Shown in pieces: positions 31,495 to 39,602 of a DNA stretch of 47,310 nucleotides (positions are counted from its first letter, which is position 1; each line of letters begins with the position of its first letter). The stretch is from an uncultured Eubacteriales bacterium. Lineage in GTDB: Bacteria; Bacillota; Clostridia; Peptostreptococcales; Anaerovoracaceae. The stretch is taken from positions 1 through 47,310 of the forward strand of contig CAJLHL010000004.1 of NCBI GenBank assembly GCA_905206455.1, read 5' to 3'. A model generated the notes under the pieces. That model had not been told where the DNA came from. It saw only the letters and a list, made by a program, of their open reading frames with translations, and did not search any database. A program made the position numbers and the translations under genes.

Positions 31495-32394
31495 CTATCC
31501 GCCGCAGACACTGCACGCCATATAATTTTTCGCGGAAGCGTCCTCTCTGTCCATAGGAATTACATACTTTTCTACAGAATTGCAGTCCTCCCTGTGATAA
31601 GAATTTCCATAACGAAAAATATAGACGATTTCTCCTGCAGACACCTCCTTTTCAATGCAGAGAGGACAGGGGCCGTATTTCTTCAAAATATCCGCTGTCG
31701 CTCTCGTCTTCTCAGCATAGGAATTGACATATCTGCAGCCGCGCTCATGAAACCGGGACCCCGCATTCGGAAAAATATAGACGATATCGCCGCGTTCCGC
31801 CTGCGCCATCCTATCGAAAGAAAACACATCGCCGGAATAATCCTTTCCATTCCAAATGCGCCAGTATATCACATTACTCATCCGGATACCGCGTACAGGC
31901 GCAGGAAGATCTAATCTCAGATCATACACCAGTTCAGCCCGGATCAGATCTGCTTCATCAAAATTGCCTGTCTTTGTCCCGGTTACTCGATAATTCTTTA
32001 TTCGAAGAGAGTTCCCATCCAGTCCCCGGTCTTCCAGGCCGGCACGGACCGCCTGCAGAAAAATCCAGCGGTCGGAGGCGTCCGCCGCAAACCCCTGCAG
32101 CTGCTGCGGCAGATGATCGGAAATATTTTCAAAGACGTAGGCTTTGACCGAAGATTTTCTCGCTTCATCTGTCAGAGCCTCAAAGACAGAGATCTGAATC
32201 CATACCGCTTTGATGAGAAACGACAGAGTCAGAACGCTTAAGATAAACACAGGCAAAAATATGGCGGCTTCGGTTATCATGGACCCTCTGCGCCCGATCA
32301 TTTTATTATTTTTTTCCGAGATAAAAATCCTCCTCCCCGCACAGTTCCTCTCTATCAGAAATCTTCTGCAAAACCGTTCCGTACCGCAGTTCAT
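31495..32394 (-). CDS. TadE-like pseudopilin with two C-terminal Cys/His modules
   Basis: 299 residues if begun at ATG 32394, just after the preceding gene; the exact start is uncertain, because a later Met opens the conserved part MIGRRGSMITEAAIFLPVFI. That segment is a TadE-type prepilin N-terminus (Gly at the cleavage point, Glu at +5, then a membrane helix). The middle (~150 residues) resembles TadE. The C-terminus adds two copies of a small module: VYIFPNAGSRFHERGCRYV...GPCPLC, then VYIFRYGNSYHREDCNSV...ACSVC. These resemble the (Y/F)H-x3-C...C-x2-C metal-binding tails attached to other exported proteins. The combination with a pseudopilin is unusual. Confidence 0.72.
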   Translation of the reverse strand: MNCGTERFCRRFLIERNCAGRRIFISEKNNKMIGRRGSMITEAAIFLPVFILSVLTLSFLIKAVWIQISVFEALTDEARKSSVKAYVFENISDHLPQQLQGFAADASDRWIFLQAVRAGLEDRGLDGNSLRIKNYRVTGTKTGNFDEADLIRAELVYDLRLDLPAPVRGIRMSNVIYWRIWNGKDYSGDVFSFDRMAQAERGDIVYIFPNAGSRFHERGCRYVNSYAEKTRATADILKKYGPCPLCIEKEVSAGEIVYIFRYGNSYHREDCNSVEKYVIPMDREDASAKNYMACSVCGG

Positions 32395-32431
32395 CCCCCG
32401 CCCTTTCTCAACAGTCTTTCCGATGCCGGAA

Positions 32432-33916
32432 TCAATAAGTATGGACCATCCGAACCGAAGTCTGCGCTGTACCGATTCCCGCGCAGATACTTCTCTTCTC
32501 AAGCTGCGCTCTGACGATGAAACCGCAGAATAAATTGGAAAGGACAAAATCCTTTCGTTCGGATCCTTTCATGTTAATCTGAATGAGATCCATCATTCTC
32601 AGCAGTTTTGTCTCTGTATCTTCTGTCAGCAATAAAAGTTTCAGATAAGAGCCGTAACTCAGACCGCCTCTGGAATCGTTTTCAATCATTCCTTCTGAAA
32701 ATTCCCCTGACCTCACAGAGGAAAGACTGATCTTCCATGTAGCTGAGGATTTCACCAGCGGAATGCGATTTCCCGCCTCCAGATTTTTCATATCATTATA
32801 TGATTCCAGGCTGCTCCATGCCGCGATGATCAAAAGCTGTGTCAGCGGTGCAAGAGGGCCGGGAGTCAGACTTTCTGCAAGGGAAAGAGTCTCTTGCACC
32901 ATTTGCGGACTGCGGTAGATGTATGCCATATTCAAAGCGGTACGCACAGTCCGGATCGCTCGCTTCGCTCTCTTATAATTGTCCCTGTCCGAATCACTGC
33001 CGTATAAAATGTACTCCACCTCGTTGGAAAAGAAACGGTCTGTTCCCGGTTCATCGGTATTTTTTGAAAAAGATTGCAGGATATATTCGTTGAGGTAAGG
33101 CTCGGATTTCAAATTTCCCAGGTCCGTAGACTGGGTAAACGTCGACAGAGATGACAAAACTCCTGAAAACACAGAGTTTTCACTGCAGCCTTCCAGTACA
33201 GAGGGAAGAGCTTCCGTAATTTTCCCGTTGCGCAGCACACGGTTTTCCGTCTCTCCTTCTTCTTTCCCGTCTTCTGCGTCCTCTTTCAATTTTTTCAGCA
33301 TATCGTGAACGCTGTCAGCTGTATCAAAATCCACACCGGAAAAATTTCCGTCCGCATCTTTTAGGTTTTCTTCAGTGTCTGTATCCTCCCGGGCTTTTCT
33401 CATAGCCTCTTTCGCCTCTTCCAGAGATTCCTTTTTTCTCTCCTGATCTGAAAGCAGATCGACCGCATCCGATGCCGAAGTCAGAAACCCGGTAAATTCG
33501 GATATCCGGTCTGTGAAAATTTTATATTTCATAATCTCCTCGATCTGCGCGCCGAAAAGTTCGATATCCGCCAGACAATAACCTGACTTCTCCACACTCA
33601 GTTCGAGAATTCTGCATTCCGTCAGAGGAAAAGATTTCAGCGGTTCTTCCGACATCAACTTTATTTCTTCACAGATTTCCCTCTCGTCTAATTCATAACC
33701 GAACAGAGCATATCGCTCCTTAAGTCCTCTGTCATAACCGGCGAGGACAGATCGGCCCGCGGTTTCCAAAGTACACTCTGCCACTGTGACGGAAGCTTCT
33801 CTGGAAGCGGCTTCACCGACAGCGCCGGCAGCCGTAACCAGAGAGATAAAGATACAGGTGAGCATCACCGCAGAAGCTCCCCGTTTTGATCGGACTTTAT
33901 ACAAAAATTTTACCAT
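32432..33916 (-). CDS. DUF5702-type TadG-like membrane-anchored protein
   Basis: About 494 residues. The N-terminus is a prepilin-like membrane anchor (VRSKRGASAVMLTCIFISLV). The long extracellular body is acidic and helical (RKKESLEEAKEAMRKARED, KKLKEDAEDGKEEGETENR), followed by EVEYILYGSDSDRDNYKRAK, NMAYIYRSPQMVQETLSLAE, SYGSYLKLLLLTEDTETKLL and RMMDLIQINM. These are typical of the DUF5702 family found in Tad clusters of Clostridia. The ATG at 33916 is taken; a TTG at 33940 touching the previous stop is possible but less likely. It probably acts as a minor pilus or surface component. Confidence 0.75.
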   Translation of the reverse strand: MVKFLYKVRSKRGASAVMLTCIFISLVTAAGAVGEAASREASVTVAECTLETAGRSVLAGYDRGLKERYALFGYELDEREICEEIKLMSEEPLKSFPLTECRILELSVEKSGYCLADIELFGAQIEEIMKYKIFTDRISEFTGFLTSASDAVDLLSDQERKKESLEEAKEAMRKAREDTDTEENLKDADGNFSGVDFDTADSVHDMLKKLKEDAEDGKEEGETENRVLRNGKITEALPSVLEGCSENSVFSGVLSSLSTFTQSTDLGNLKSEPYLNEYILQSFSKNTDEPGTDRFFSNEVEYILYGSDSDRDNYKRAKRAIRTVRTALNMAYIYRSPQMVQETLSLAESLTPGPLAPLTQLLIIAAWSSLESYNDMKNLEAGNRIPLVKSSATWKISLSSVRSGEFSEGMIENDSRGGLSYGSYLKLLLLTEDTETKLLRMMDLIQINMKGSERKDFVLSNLFCGFIVRAQLEKRSICAGIGTAQTSVRMVHTY

Positions 33917-33940
33917 ACTCAATATACTCAATCTTCGCAA

Positions 33941-34390
33941 TCAGCCGGCTGTCCCGCCGATGGTTTCAAAAACAAGATCCGCCGTGCGCACGAGATGCGC
34001 TTCTTCGATTGAAGTCCACACAGCCTTCGACCGGCTCTCCGCCTGAAAAGAGAACAGCGACAGAAATCGGCCTCTTCTGCGGGTATCTGCAAAATAACAG
34101 TCTGTCGCTCCGCTGCTCCGACTGATGATTTCTGATGTTTGCACCTCATTCTGATACTTCCCTGACAGAGAAAATTTCCTGTGATCTCTCTGCACATCAT
34201 ACTCCACAGTTTTCGAGTTCTCTCCCGCCGCTCTGCGCACTTCAGCTCCCATATCCGCCGCATCCTGCGCATTTCCGAAGAGAAACAGCATCAGCAGGAG
34301 AAGCATCATCGAAATTACGATAATCACCGGCAAAAGCACGGCCGCTTCCAGAAGATAGCTTCCAGATTTGCTTCGGAAGCTCGTTTTCAT
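33941..34390 (-). CDS. tadE: TadE-like minor pseudopilin
   Basis: 149 residues. It begins KSGSYLLEAAVLLPVIIVIS, the TadE prepilin signature with Gly before the cleavage point and Glu at +5, then one membrane helix. The remainder is a small extracytoplasmic domain (VWTSIEEAHLVRTADLVFET near the end). Its ATG shares one base with the stop of the Flp pilin gene, so the two are translationally coupled. TadE proteins are processed minor pilins needed for Flp pilus assembly. Confidence 0.78.
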   Translation of the reverse strand: MKTSFRSKSGSYLLEAAVLLPVIIVISMMLLLLMLFLFGNAQDAADMGAEVRRAAGENSKTVEYDVQRDHRKFSLSGKYQNEVQTSEIISRSSGATDCYFADTRRRGRFLSLFSFQAESRSKAVWTSIEEAHLVRTADLVFETIGGTAG

Positions 34391-34560
34391 CAGTTGAAAC
34401 TGCTTCCCAGCAATGTGCTGAACGTAGTATTGACAAACTGCCCGATCTGTTCTTTAAAGATCAGCCCGATTCCCACCGCAATTGCGATGAGAATGCCGAC
34501 TTGGACCAGCTCCATTCCGCTCTTTGACTTCAGCGACATACATTTCAATCTCTTTGTCAT
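34390..34560 (-). CDS. flp: Flp1-like type IVb pilin
   Basis: 56 residues from ATG 34560, with a strong AAAGGAGG 7 bases upstream. A short basic leader (MTKRLKCMSLKSKSG) precedes MELVQVGILIAIAVGIGLIF, a membrane helix that forms the pilus core, and a short tail QFVNTTFSTLLGSSFN. This matches the Flp1-like (pfam16982-type) pilins of Clostridia. Glu lies at +2 after the Gly rather than +5, as is common in this subgroup. It is the likely major subunit, encoded right after a stable hairpin. Confidence 0.78.
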   Translation of the reverse strand: MTKRLKCMSLKSKSGMELVQVGILIAIAVGIGLIFKEQIGQFVNTTFSTLLGSSFN

Positions 34561-34620
34561 AATAAGTCCTCCTTTTCTTCTCTCATTTTCTTGCACCTTT
34601 ATTATTTACTGTTCACAGAC

Positions 34621-34663
34621 CGCGCGGATTCTGCTGCAGCTGATCTGCTCCGCATTCCGCGCG
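34621..34663 (-). promoter_or_regulatory. Stable intercistronic hairpin between tadC and the pilin gene
   Basis: CGCGCGGA (34621-34628) and TCCGCGCG (34656-34663) pair perfectly in the 161-base gap before the pilin ribosome binding site. On the minus-strand mRNA it is not followed by U residues, so it more likely marks a processing or stabilising site that raises pilin mRNA than a terminator. On the plus strand it is followed by T5. Confidence 0.45.
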
Positions 34664-34721
34664 TTTTTCTGCGTTTTTTCTCTGCAGTCCGACAGGCGGA
34701 TCTTTCATTTATATTTGTTCT

Positions 34722-36020
34722 TCACATCTGCATCATCGCGGGCGCCACCGTGACCAGCACCAGTGAAAACAGCATGAGAATCAGCGGCAGTGTCAGTTTG
34801 GAATCGATCATCCGCATTTTTTCCTGCACAGATTTTTTCTCCTTCTCTCTTAAAAGATTTCCTTCGATTTCCAGCTTTTCTGCCAGAGAGGTCCCCTTTC
34901 CGAGATTGTCCTCGATAATCGTACTGAAACGCATGATTTCATTGATTCCCGTACGGGCCGCGAAATTATGCCATTCTCTGACAACAGAAGCATTCGTCTC
35001 TTTGACCAGCTTTCCGATTTCCGCAGCCTCATATGCCAGCATATTCCGTCTGTCATATTCAAACTGAAGTCTGCAGTCTTCCGCGATCTTCTCCATCGCT
35101 GTCATCACCGTCAGCCCGCTGTTGAGCAAAAGCACCAGCTTGTCAATAAAAGGCGGGAAATAGGTTACAATCCCCCTGCAATACCGCTGAACTTCCCGAT
35201 CTGCAAAAGAATATCTTCGGAAGATAAACGCCGCCGTCACCAGGATTCCGCCGACAGCAACCATTCCCGCATTGCCCGTATCGTACTTCTTCCAACGCAG
35301 TCTGATCTTCTCTCCGATCTGAGAGGGAAGTTCCACAGCGCTTCCTTCTTCACCGGCGGAAATTTCATCTGTCATCGCTTCGATCCGCCGGGATATCGAT
35401 TTTTGGTACAATGCAGGATCTCCGCGCAGAATCACATCGAAAGATACCTCCCTCTCTCGTCCCCCGTACACCAGGTGCGCGGTGAGAGTCACCACCTCTT
35501 CCTCCTGAACCATCGCCAGGACATCATATCGCCCGTCCTCTGAAATCAGAACGGGGTCAGACGACTCCCAGGTCAGCAGGACTCCCGTTTTCTCATCTGC
35601 CAGAGGCAGAGAAAAATCTTCTGTAACCACACGGCGTCCGCCTGTCTCAGGGCAGATCTGTTCCGGCAGCTCAGCCGCATATTTGTCTAAAATACGGTCC
35701 TTCTCTTCATCACTCAGTTTTTCTTCCCGAACGATAATACTGACAGAATCCCTGACGGACGCCCCGTCTCCCTGGGCCTCAACGATCATCGGAATCGTCA
35801 GCTGTCCCTGACCGCTTTCCGGCCTGTGTATCCGTCCGATATCGTCAGTGGCCCGGACAGACAACAGACAAAGTACCGCTGCCACCGTCAGAGCTGCGGC
35901 CAATACCGCCGTATAAAGGAACACATTTCTCTGCCGGTGAAATCTCACAGCTTCCGCGAGACGTCTGCCCGAATACTTGATCGCAAGCTTTCTTTCCAGT
36001 ATCTCAGAATCGCCGATCAT
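34722..36020 (-). CDS. tadC: TadC-like inner-membrane platform protein with an Ig-like insert; 5' end frame-disrupted
   Basis: 432 residues from the first in-frame ATG, but the true protein probably begins further upstream (see 36021-36186). The C-terminal ~190 residues are the T2SS-F domain of Tad pilus platforms: TYFPPFIDKLVLLLNSGLTV, EIGKLVKETNASVVREWHNF, NLGKGTSLAEKLEIE, then membrane helices (LTLPLILMLFSLVLVTVAPA). Residues ~30-260 are unusual: one membrane helix (FLYTAVLAAALTVAAVLCLL), then a ~170-residue exported-looking segment with VLLTWESSDPVLISEDGRYD and TLTAHLVYGGREREVSFDVI, which reads as an atrophied bacterial Ig-like domain, then another helix. The assembly partner is TadB, encoded just upstream. 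Confidence 0.82.
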   Translation of the reverse strand: MIGDSEILERKLAIKYSGRRLAEAVRFHRQRNVFLYTAVLAAALTVAAVLCLLSVRATDDIGRIHRPESGQGQLTIPMIVEAQGDGASVRDSVSIIVREEKLSDEEKDRILDKYAAELPEQICPETGGRRVVTEDFSLPLADEKTGVLLTWESSDPVLISEDGRYDVLAMVQEEEVVTLTAHLVYGGREREVSFDVILRGDPALYQKSISRRIEAMTDEISAGEEGSAVELPSQIGEKIRLRWKKYDTGNAGMVAVGGILVTAAFIFRRYSFADREVQRYCRGIVTYFPPFIDKLVLLLNSGLTVMTAMEKIAEDCRLQFEYDRRNMLAYEAAEIGKLVKETNASVVREWHNFAARTGINEIMRFSTIIEDNLGKGTSLAEKLEIEGNLLREKEKKSVQEKMRMIDSKLTLPLILMLFSLVLVTVAPAMMQM

Positions 36021-36186
36021 TTTCTCCGGGCAGATTTTTTCCGCCGTCCGGTACCACCGATCGGCAGTCTTTCTTAACGATTCAAACGCAGATTTTTTCT
36101 TTTCTATAAAACCACTCTCCCTTCCCGCCGTCAGCGATCCTGCTTCGGCGGCGTTCTCCGCCAGTGCCGTTCTTCGATCTTTCCAT
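36021..36186 (-). other. Frame-disrupted 5' portion of tadC
   Basis: An ATG at 36186 with GAGG 6 bases upstream, right after the tadB stop, opens a frame (MERSKNGTGGERRRSRIADG...) that stops at TGA 36084-36082. The tadC frame itself is open through the same region back to the tadB stop, with coding-like sequence SAFESLRKTADRWYRTAEKI leading directly into the annotated protein, but no standard start. Removing one A from the A6 run at 36098-36093 would join the two. Either a sequencing or assembly error, a slippage site or a real mutation is present. Confidence 0.6.
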
Positions 36187-36194
36187 GTTTTTCC

Positions 36195-37007
36195 TCAGTC
36201 AAAGGAAATCAGCTTGAAACTCCAAAGAAACGCCCCTGCCGTACACAACAGAGAAATCGTCATGATCAGCCTGCCTTCCAGCGTCGTATACATCAGAAAC
36301 AGATAGTCGGAAGAACTCATATTGATCAGAAGAATGACCGCCGGCGGCATCAGCGCCAGCAGACGGCTTTCCAGACGCTTCTGTGATAAAAGGACGTTCT
36401 TCTCCCTCATCAGTTCGATATTCTGAGTGATGATTTCGCTCGCTTTGCCGATCAGCGAACCGATGTCTCCTCCCGTTCTCCTGCAGGTGATACAGACATC
36501 GACAAACTCAGAAATCTCATCGATATGCGACCGTCCGGCCAAATCCCTCAGAAGCGGCTCCGCGCTGCAGTTCGTATCCTGAATTACAGTCACCATCCGT
36601 TTCAGTTCCTGCACCATACTGCACTCATCTCCGTAAATCATAGTCAGCGGTCCGCAGGCTTCCCCGAGAGCTTCTTCCAGACTTCGCCCGGTATGTACGG
36701 AAGCTGACACCGAATATAAAAAATCCCGAAACTGAATTCGGAGATCGTTCTTTGCAGCGTCTGCTTTTACTCTCTTATATACGGGCAAAAGAAAAACAGA
36801 ACAGACAGACGCCGCTGCGGCTGCGATATAGCTGTGAAAATAGAGATAGCCGCACAGTGCCGCTCCCAGGACACAGAGGAGCAGAACTTTTCCCCTTTCT
36901 TTCTTTTCCATCACATAGACATCGTAATCCGTGCCGGCGAAATTACGCTCTTCCTGCATTTCAGCAGATACATTCTTTTGCCTTCTCGTCTTCTCCGGTA
37001 TTCTCAT
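36195..37007 (-). CDS. tadB: TadB-like inner-membrane platform protein
   Basis: 270 residues. Two N-terminal membrane helices (KVLLLCVLGAALCGYLYFHS and the next) precede the T2SS-F domain: QFRDFLYSVSASVHTGRSLE with the conserved Ser-rich turn, FVDVCITCRRTGGDIGSLIG, ASEIITQNIELMREKNVLLS and the final helices PPAVILLINM... and LIMTISLLCTAGAFLWSFKL. TadB and TadC together form the membrane platform that TadA drives. The start codon overlaps the tadA stop (ATGA), which indicates translational coupling. Confidence 0.88.
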   Translation of the reverse strand: MRIPEKTRRQKNVSAEMQEERNFAGTDYDVYVMEKKERGKVLLLCVLGAALCGYLYFHSYIAAAAASVCSVFLLPVYKRVKADAAKNDLRIQFRDFLYSVSASVHTGRSLEEALGEACGPLTMIYGDECSMVQELKRMVTVIQDTNCSAEPLLRDLAGRSHIDEISEFVDVCITCRRTGGDIGSLIGKASEIITQNIELMREKNVLLSQKRLESRLLALMPPAVILLINMSSSDYLFLMYTTLEGRLIMTISLLCTAGAFLWSFKLISFD

Positions 37008-38230
37008 TCCAGATGAAATCCCCTCATTTCAAGTTTTTCTCTATGGATAATCCTGTTGTCCGTCGGCTCAAGCATCCCCTTAGTGCCCGCCTCCGGCCGA
37101 AATCGAAAGAGCCGGTTTAGAACCGGTTTTCCACCGTCAAATCCCAGCAGTTCAGAAATATCCAAAATACGCCTGGCGCCGTCTCTCAGCCGCGACAGAT
37201 GTACTACAATATCGATGCCTGTTGAGATCTGTCCCCGCACCGCATCCACAGGATACTGCACAGCGGAAAGAAACATGGTCTCAAGCCTTCCGAACACACC
37301 GAAAGCCGAATTAGCATGTATCGTGCTCATACCGCCGTCGTGTCCCGTATTGAGCGCTGCGATCATATCCACGGCCTCACCGCCCCGAACCTCCCCTACG
37401 ATAATCCGGTCCGGGCGCATCCGCAGACTGGCTCTGATCAGATCGCGCATCGACACCATGCCTTTTCCCTGAGCATTCGAATTTTTCGTCTCCAGTCTCA
37501 CCAGATTCTCGATCCCCTGAATCTGCAGCTCCGCAGAGTCCTCGATGAGAATAATTCTCTCATTATCGGGAATATAATCCGTCAGTGCTCCCAAAAGAGA
37601 TGATTTTCCCGAGCTGGTCCCGCCGGAAATCAGCAGATTATATCCGCTTTTCACGAGTATTTCCAAAAAATCTGCAGCTTCCTGCGTCACGGACCCGAAT
37701 CGTATCAGATCCTCCATCGTAATGCGGTTTTCCGGAAAACGCCGGATGGTCAGAACCGGACCCGTCAGAGAGATATTTTTATATACCGCGTGAACCCGCG
37801 ACCCGTCGCTGAGCCGCGCATCCAAAATGGGGTTCATCTCGTTGATCTCTCTGTGAACTTTGCCCGCAATTCTCATTATGACTTCCTCCAGCGCTTCATC
37901 CGACGGAAATGCCTCATCGATTCGAAACAATTCCCCTTTTCTTTCCACAAAGATATGATCCCGCCCGTTGACCATGATCTCATTGATCTCCGGATCCTCC
38001 ATATACGGCTGCAGCAGATCCAGTTCTTTCCGCATGGAATTGAAAACGCCGTTGACGACAGAAATCTTGTCCTTGAAATTCATCCTCTGAGTGCGGGAAC
38101 TGTGAAATACATATTCTTCGATGAGACGGCGTATCTCTTCATCGGATTCATATCCGGCGCCGCCGACATTCCTGCGGATTTCATCTGAGATCTCTTTTAT
38201 CAGACCGGCCCGTCCTCCGCTTTCACGCAA
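37004..38230 (-). CDS. tadA: Tad/Flp pilus assembly ATPase (TadA/CpaF)
   Basis: 408 residues. This secretion-type ATPase powers pilus assembly. The N-terminal part, PYMEDPEINEIMVNGRDHIF and ARLSDGSRVHAVYKN, is followed by Walker A NLLISGGTSSGKSSLLGALT, the Asp box IILIEDSAELQI, the His/Arg boxes RASLRMRPDRIIVGEVRGGE (Walker B) and GHDGGMSTIHANSAFGVFGR. The start is a TTG at 38230 overlapping the end of tadZ by eight bases, with AAAGGAAG 9 bases upstream; the nearest ATG would cut off conserved sequence. Confidence 0.93.
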   Translation of the reverse strand: MRESGGRAGLIKEISDEIRRNVGGAGYESDEEIRRLIEEYVFHSSRTQRMNFKDKISVVNGVFNSMRKELDLLQPYMEDPEINEIMVNGRDHIFVERKGELFRIDEAFPSDEALEEVIMRIAGKVHREINEMNPILDARLSDGSRVHAVYKNISLTGPVLTIRRFPENRITMEDLIRFGSVTQEAADFLEILVKSGYNLLISGGTSSGKSSLLGALTDYIPDNERIILIEDSAELQIQGIENLVRLETKNSNAQGKGMVSMRDLIRASLRMRPDRIIVGEVRGGEAVDMIAALNTGHDGGMSTIHANSAFGVFGRLETMFLSAVQYPVDAVRGQISTGIDIVVHLSRLRDGARRILDISELLGFDGGKPVLNRLFRFRPEAGTKGMLEPTDNRIIHREKLEMRGFHLE

Positions 38231-39377
38231 ATGAAATCACTTCCTTTATAACAGCGTCTACTGCGGCTGCAAAAGAACCCGTCATACTGATCTGGCGAAC
38301 CCCGTCTGCAGAGTAAAAACTGTTAGGGTCGTAGGGAATGGAAAAGCGCTTCATCGTGCCGCCGCATCTCTCCTGTTCTCCGAACGCATCCCGGAATTTC
38401 AGACGGTCCCCATCCTGGCCTTCTTTATTGATCACCGCCCACATTCCGCCTGGCTCCTCCGAACATTGCTCCAGAATATGGGCGCTCCATCGTCCCGCCA
38501 TCTCGGTCCCGTCCTCGGCAGAGAACAGTACCAGCATCACATCTGACCGATCCGCAATCAGGCCCGTCACCTCGTCGTTGGAATTGTTCAGATCAAAAAC
38601 CAGCGTATCAAACAGTTCAGAACGACTCAGGCTGTCGATAAAACGCCCCATCTCCGTCCGGCTGAGTCCTGCCAGTTCACTGACCCCGTCCGGCTGATAA
38701 AAGGACGCCGCACCGAATCGATCCTTCATTATATATAAGGAAAGAGAATTCTCCGGTTCATCTCCTGCGAAAAGATGATACAGATACTCGTTGAGCGAGC
38801 GGCGCTGTCTCTCTTTCTCTGTCTCAAAATATCGTCCCGCATCATACAGCAGAGAAGTGCTGACAATGAGTACGCTTCGTTTTCTTTTCTGCTGCAGCAA
38901 TCTGGCAAGCATCAGAGAAACCGACGTTTTCCCCGCTCCGCCGCAGGAACTCGTTATAGAAATAACAAAAAAAGAGCCTTCCTTTGAGACGAGTCCTGTG
39001 CCGATCTGGCGTTCGGAAAGAGCGAGATTGATATGCGCGGCAATATTCTGCGCACTGATATATTTACTGACAAACCCCGCAGATGGCAGCGCTTCCTGCA
39101 GATACCTGCGTTCCGCCTCGCTCCGATACAGAAATACTGACTGCGCGGATACCTCTGCCATTTTTTCATCCGATGCGAACTCACTGCCGGCTCCGCCGAA
39201 AAGATACAGATCAAACCCGCCGCTGTCCGTATGACTTTCCGCGGTTTCTCCGTCTCTCCAGCTCCGGAAATCCTCTGACGTCATACTGATATTTCTGCAG
39301 GTATGTACCATATACTGCGAGAACATATCGCGGAACCAGTCATCGTCATCCACCAGGCATACAGAAATTTTTTTCAT
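38223..39377 (-). CDS. tadZ: TadZ/CpaE-like MinD-family localisation ATPase
   Basis: 384 residues. The N-terminal ~125 residues form a degenerate response-regulator-like domain (MKKISVCLVDDDDWFRDMFS). The ParA/MinD-type ATPase follows, with a deviant Walker A loop ISITSSCGGAGKTSVSLMLA, LIVSTSLLYDAGRYFE, and the Walker B-like LFDTLVFDLNNSND. TadZ proteins place the pilus machine at a cell pole. The ATG at 39377 is preferred over the GTG one codon upstream by spacing from AAGGA. It is the first gene of the Tad operon, just behind a good promoter. Confidence 0.85.
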   Translation of the reverse strand: MKKISVCLVDDDDWFRDMFSQYMVHTCRNISMTSEDFRSWRDGETAESHTDSGGFDLYLFGGAGSEFASDEKMAEVSAQSVFLYRSEAERRYLQEALPSAGFVSKYISAQNIAAHINLALSERQIGTGLVSKEGSFFVISITSSCGGAGKTSVSLMLARLLQQKRKRSVLIVSTSLLYDAGRYFETEKERQRRSLNEYLYHLFAGDEPENSLSLYIMKDRFGAASFYQPDGVSELAGLSRTEMGRFIDSLSRSELFDTLVFDLNNSNDEVTGLIADRSDVMLVLFSAEDGTEMAGRWSAHILEQCSEEPGGMWAVINKEGQDGDRLKFRDAFGEQERCGGTMKRFSIPYDPNSFYSADGVRQISMTGSFAAAVDAVIKEVISFA

Positions 39378-39419
39378 CACTCACATCCTTTCTCAGAATT
39401 TCAAATTTTTTACAATTCA

Positions 39420-39448
39420 ATCCTATCATTCGCAGCACTACATGTCAA
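39420..39448 (-). promoter_or_regulatory. Sigma-A-type promoter of the Tad operon
   Basis: On the minus strand a perfect -35 TTGACA (39448-39443), a 17-base spacer and -10 TAGGAT (39425-39420, 4 of 6) lie about 43 bases before the tadZ start. All the tad genes downstream are close or overlapping, so this probably drives the whole cluster. Confidence 0.6.
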
Positions 39449-39550
39449 TATTTTACTGTAATTTTTTGTTTGTTATTTTTTATATATCAAAATCGGGGTT
39501 TTACGAATTTACTGATCTAATTCGACTGATCCTGTCATAAAACTGTAACA

Positions 39551-39590
39551 TTGTGAAATATTTAATTAGCTCTTGTTAAATATTTAATTA
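39551..39590 (+). promoter_or_regulatory. Two tandem Rex-like redox operators upstream of adhE
   Basis: TTGTGAAATATTTAATTA (39551-39568) and TTGTTAAATATTTAATTA (39573-39590) match the clostridial Rex operator TTGTTAA-N4-TTAACAA at 11 and 12 of 14 fixed positions, share the TTAAATATTTAA-type core and are 22 bases apart (two helical turns). They sit just before the -35, so a high NADH/NAD ratio would release Rex and induce adhE. Confidence 0.62.
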
Positions 39591-39602
39591 GATTGCACCG
39601 TA

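Noticed and set aside
32340..32420. Non-AUG (ATC) start for the Cys/His-module TadE after GGAGG near 32330
   Set aside because: The GGAGG can be explained by coding sequence (Arg-Arg codons). An ATG at 32394 is available, so a rare start is not needed.
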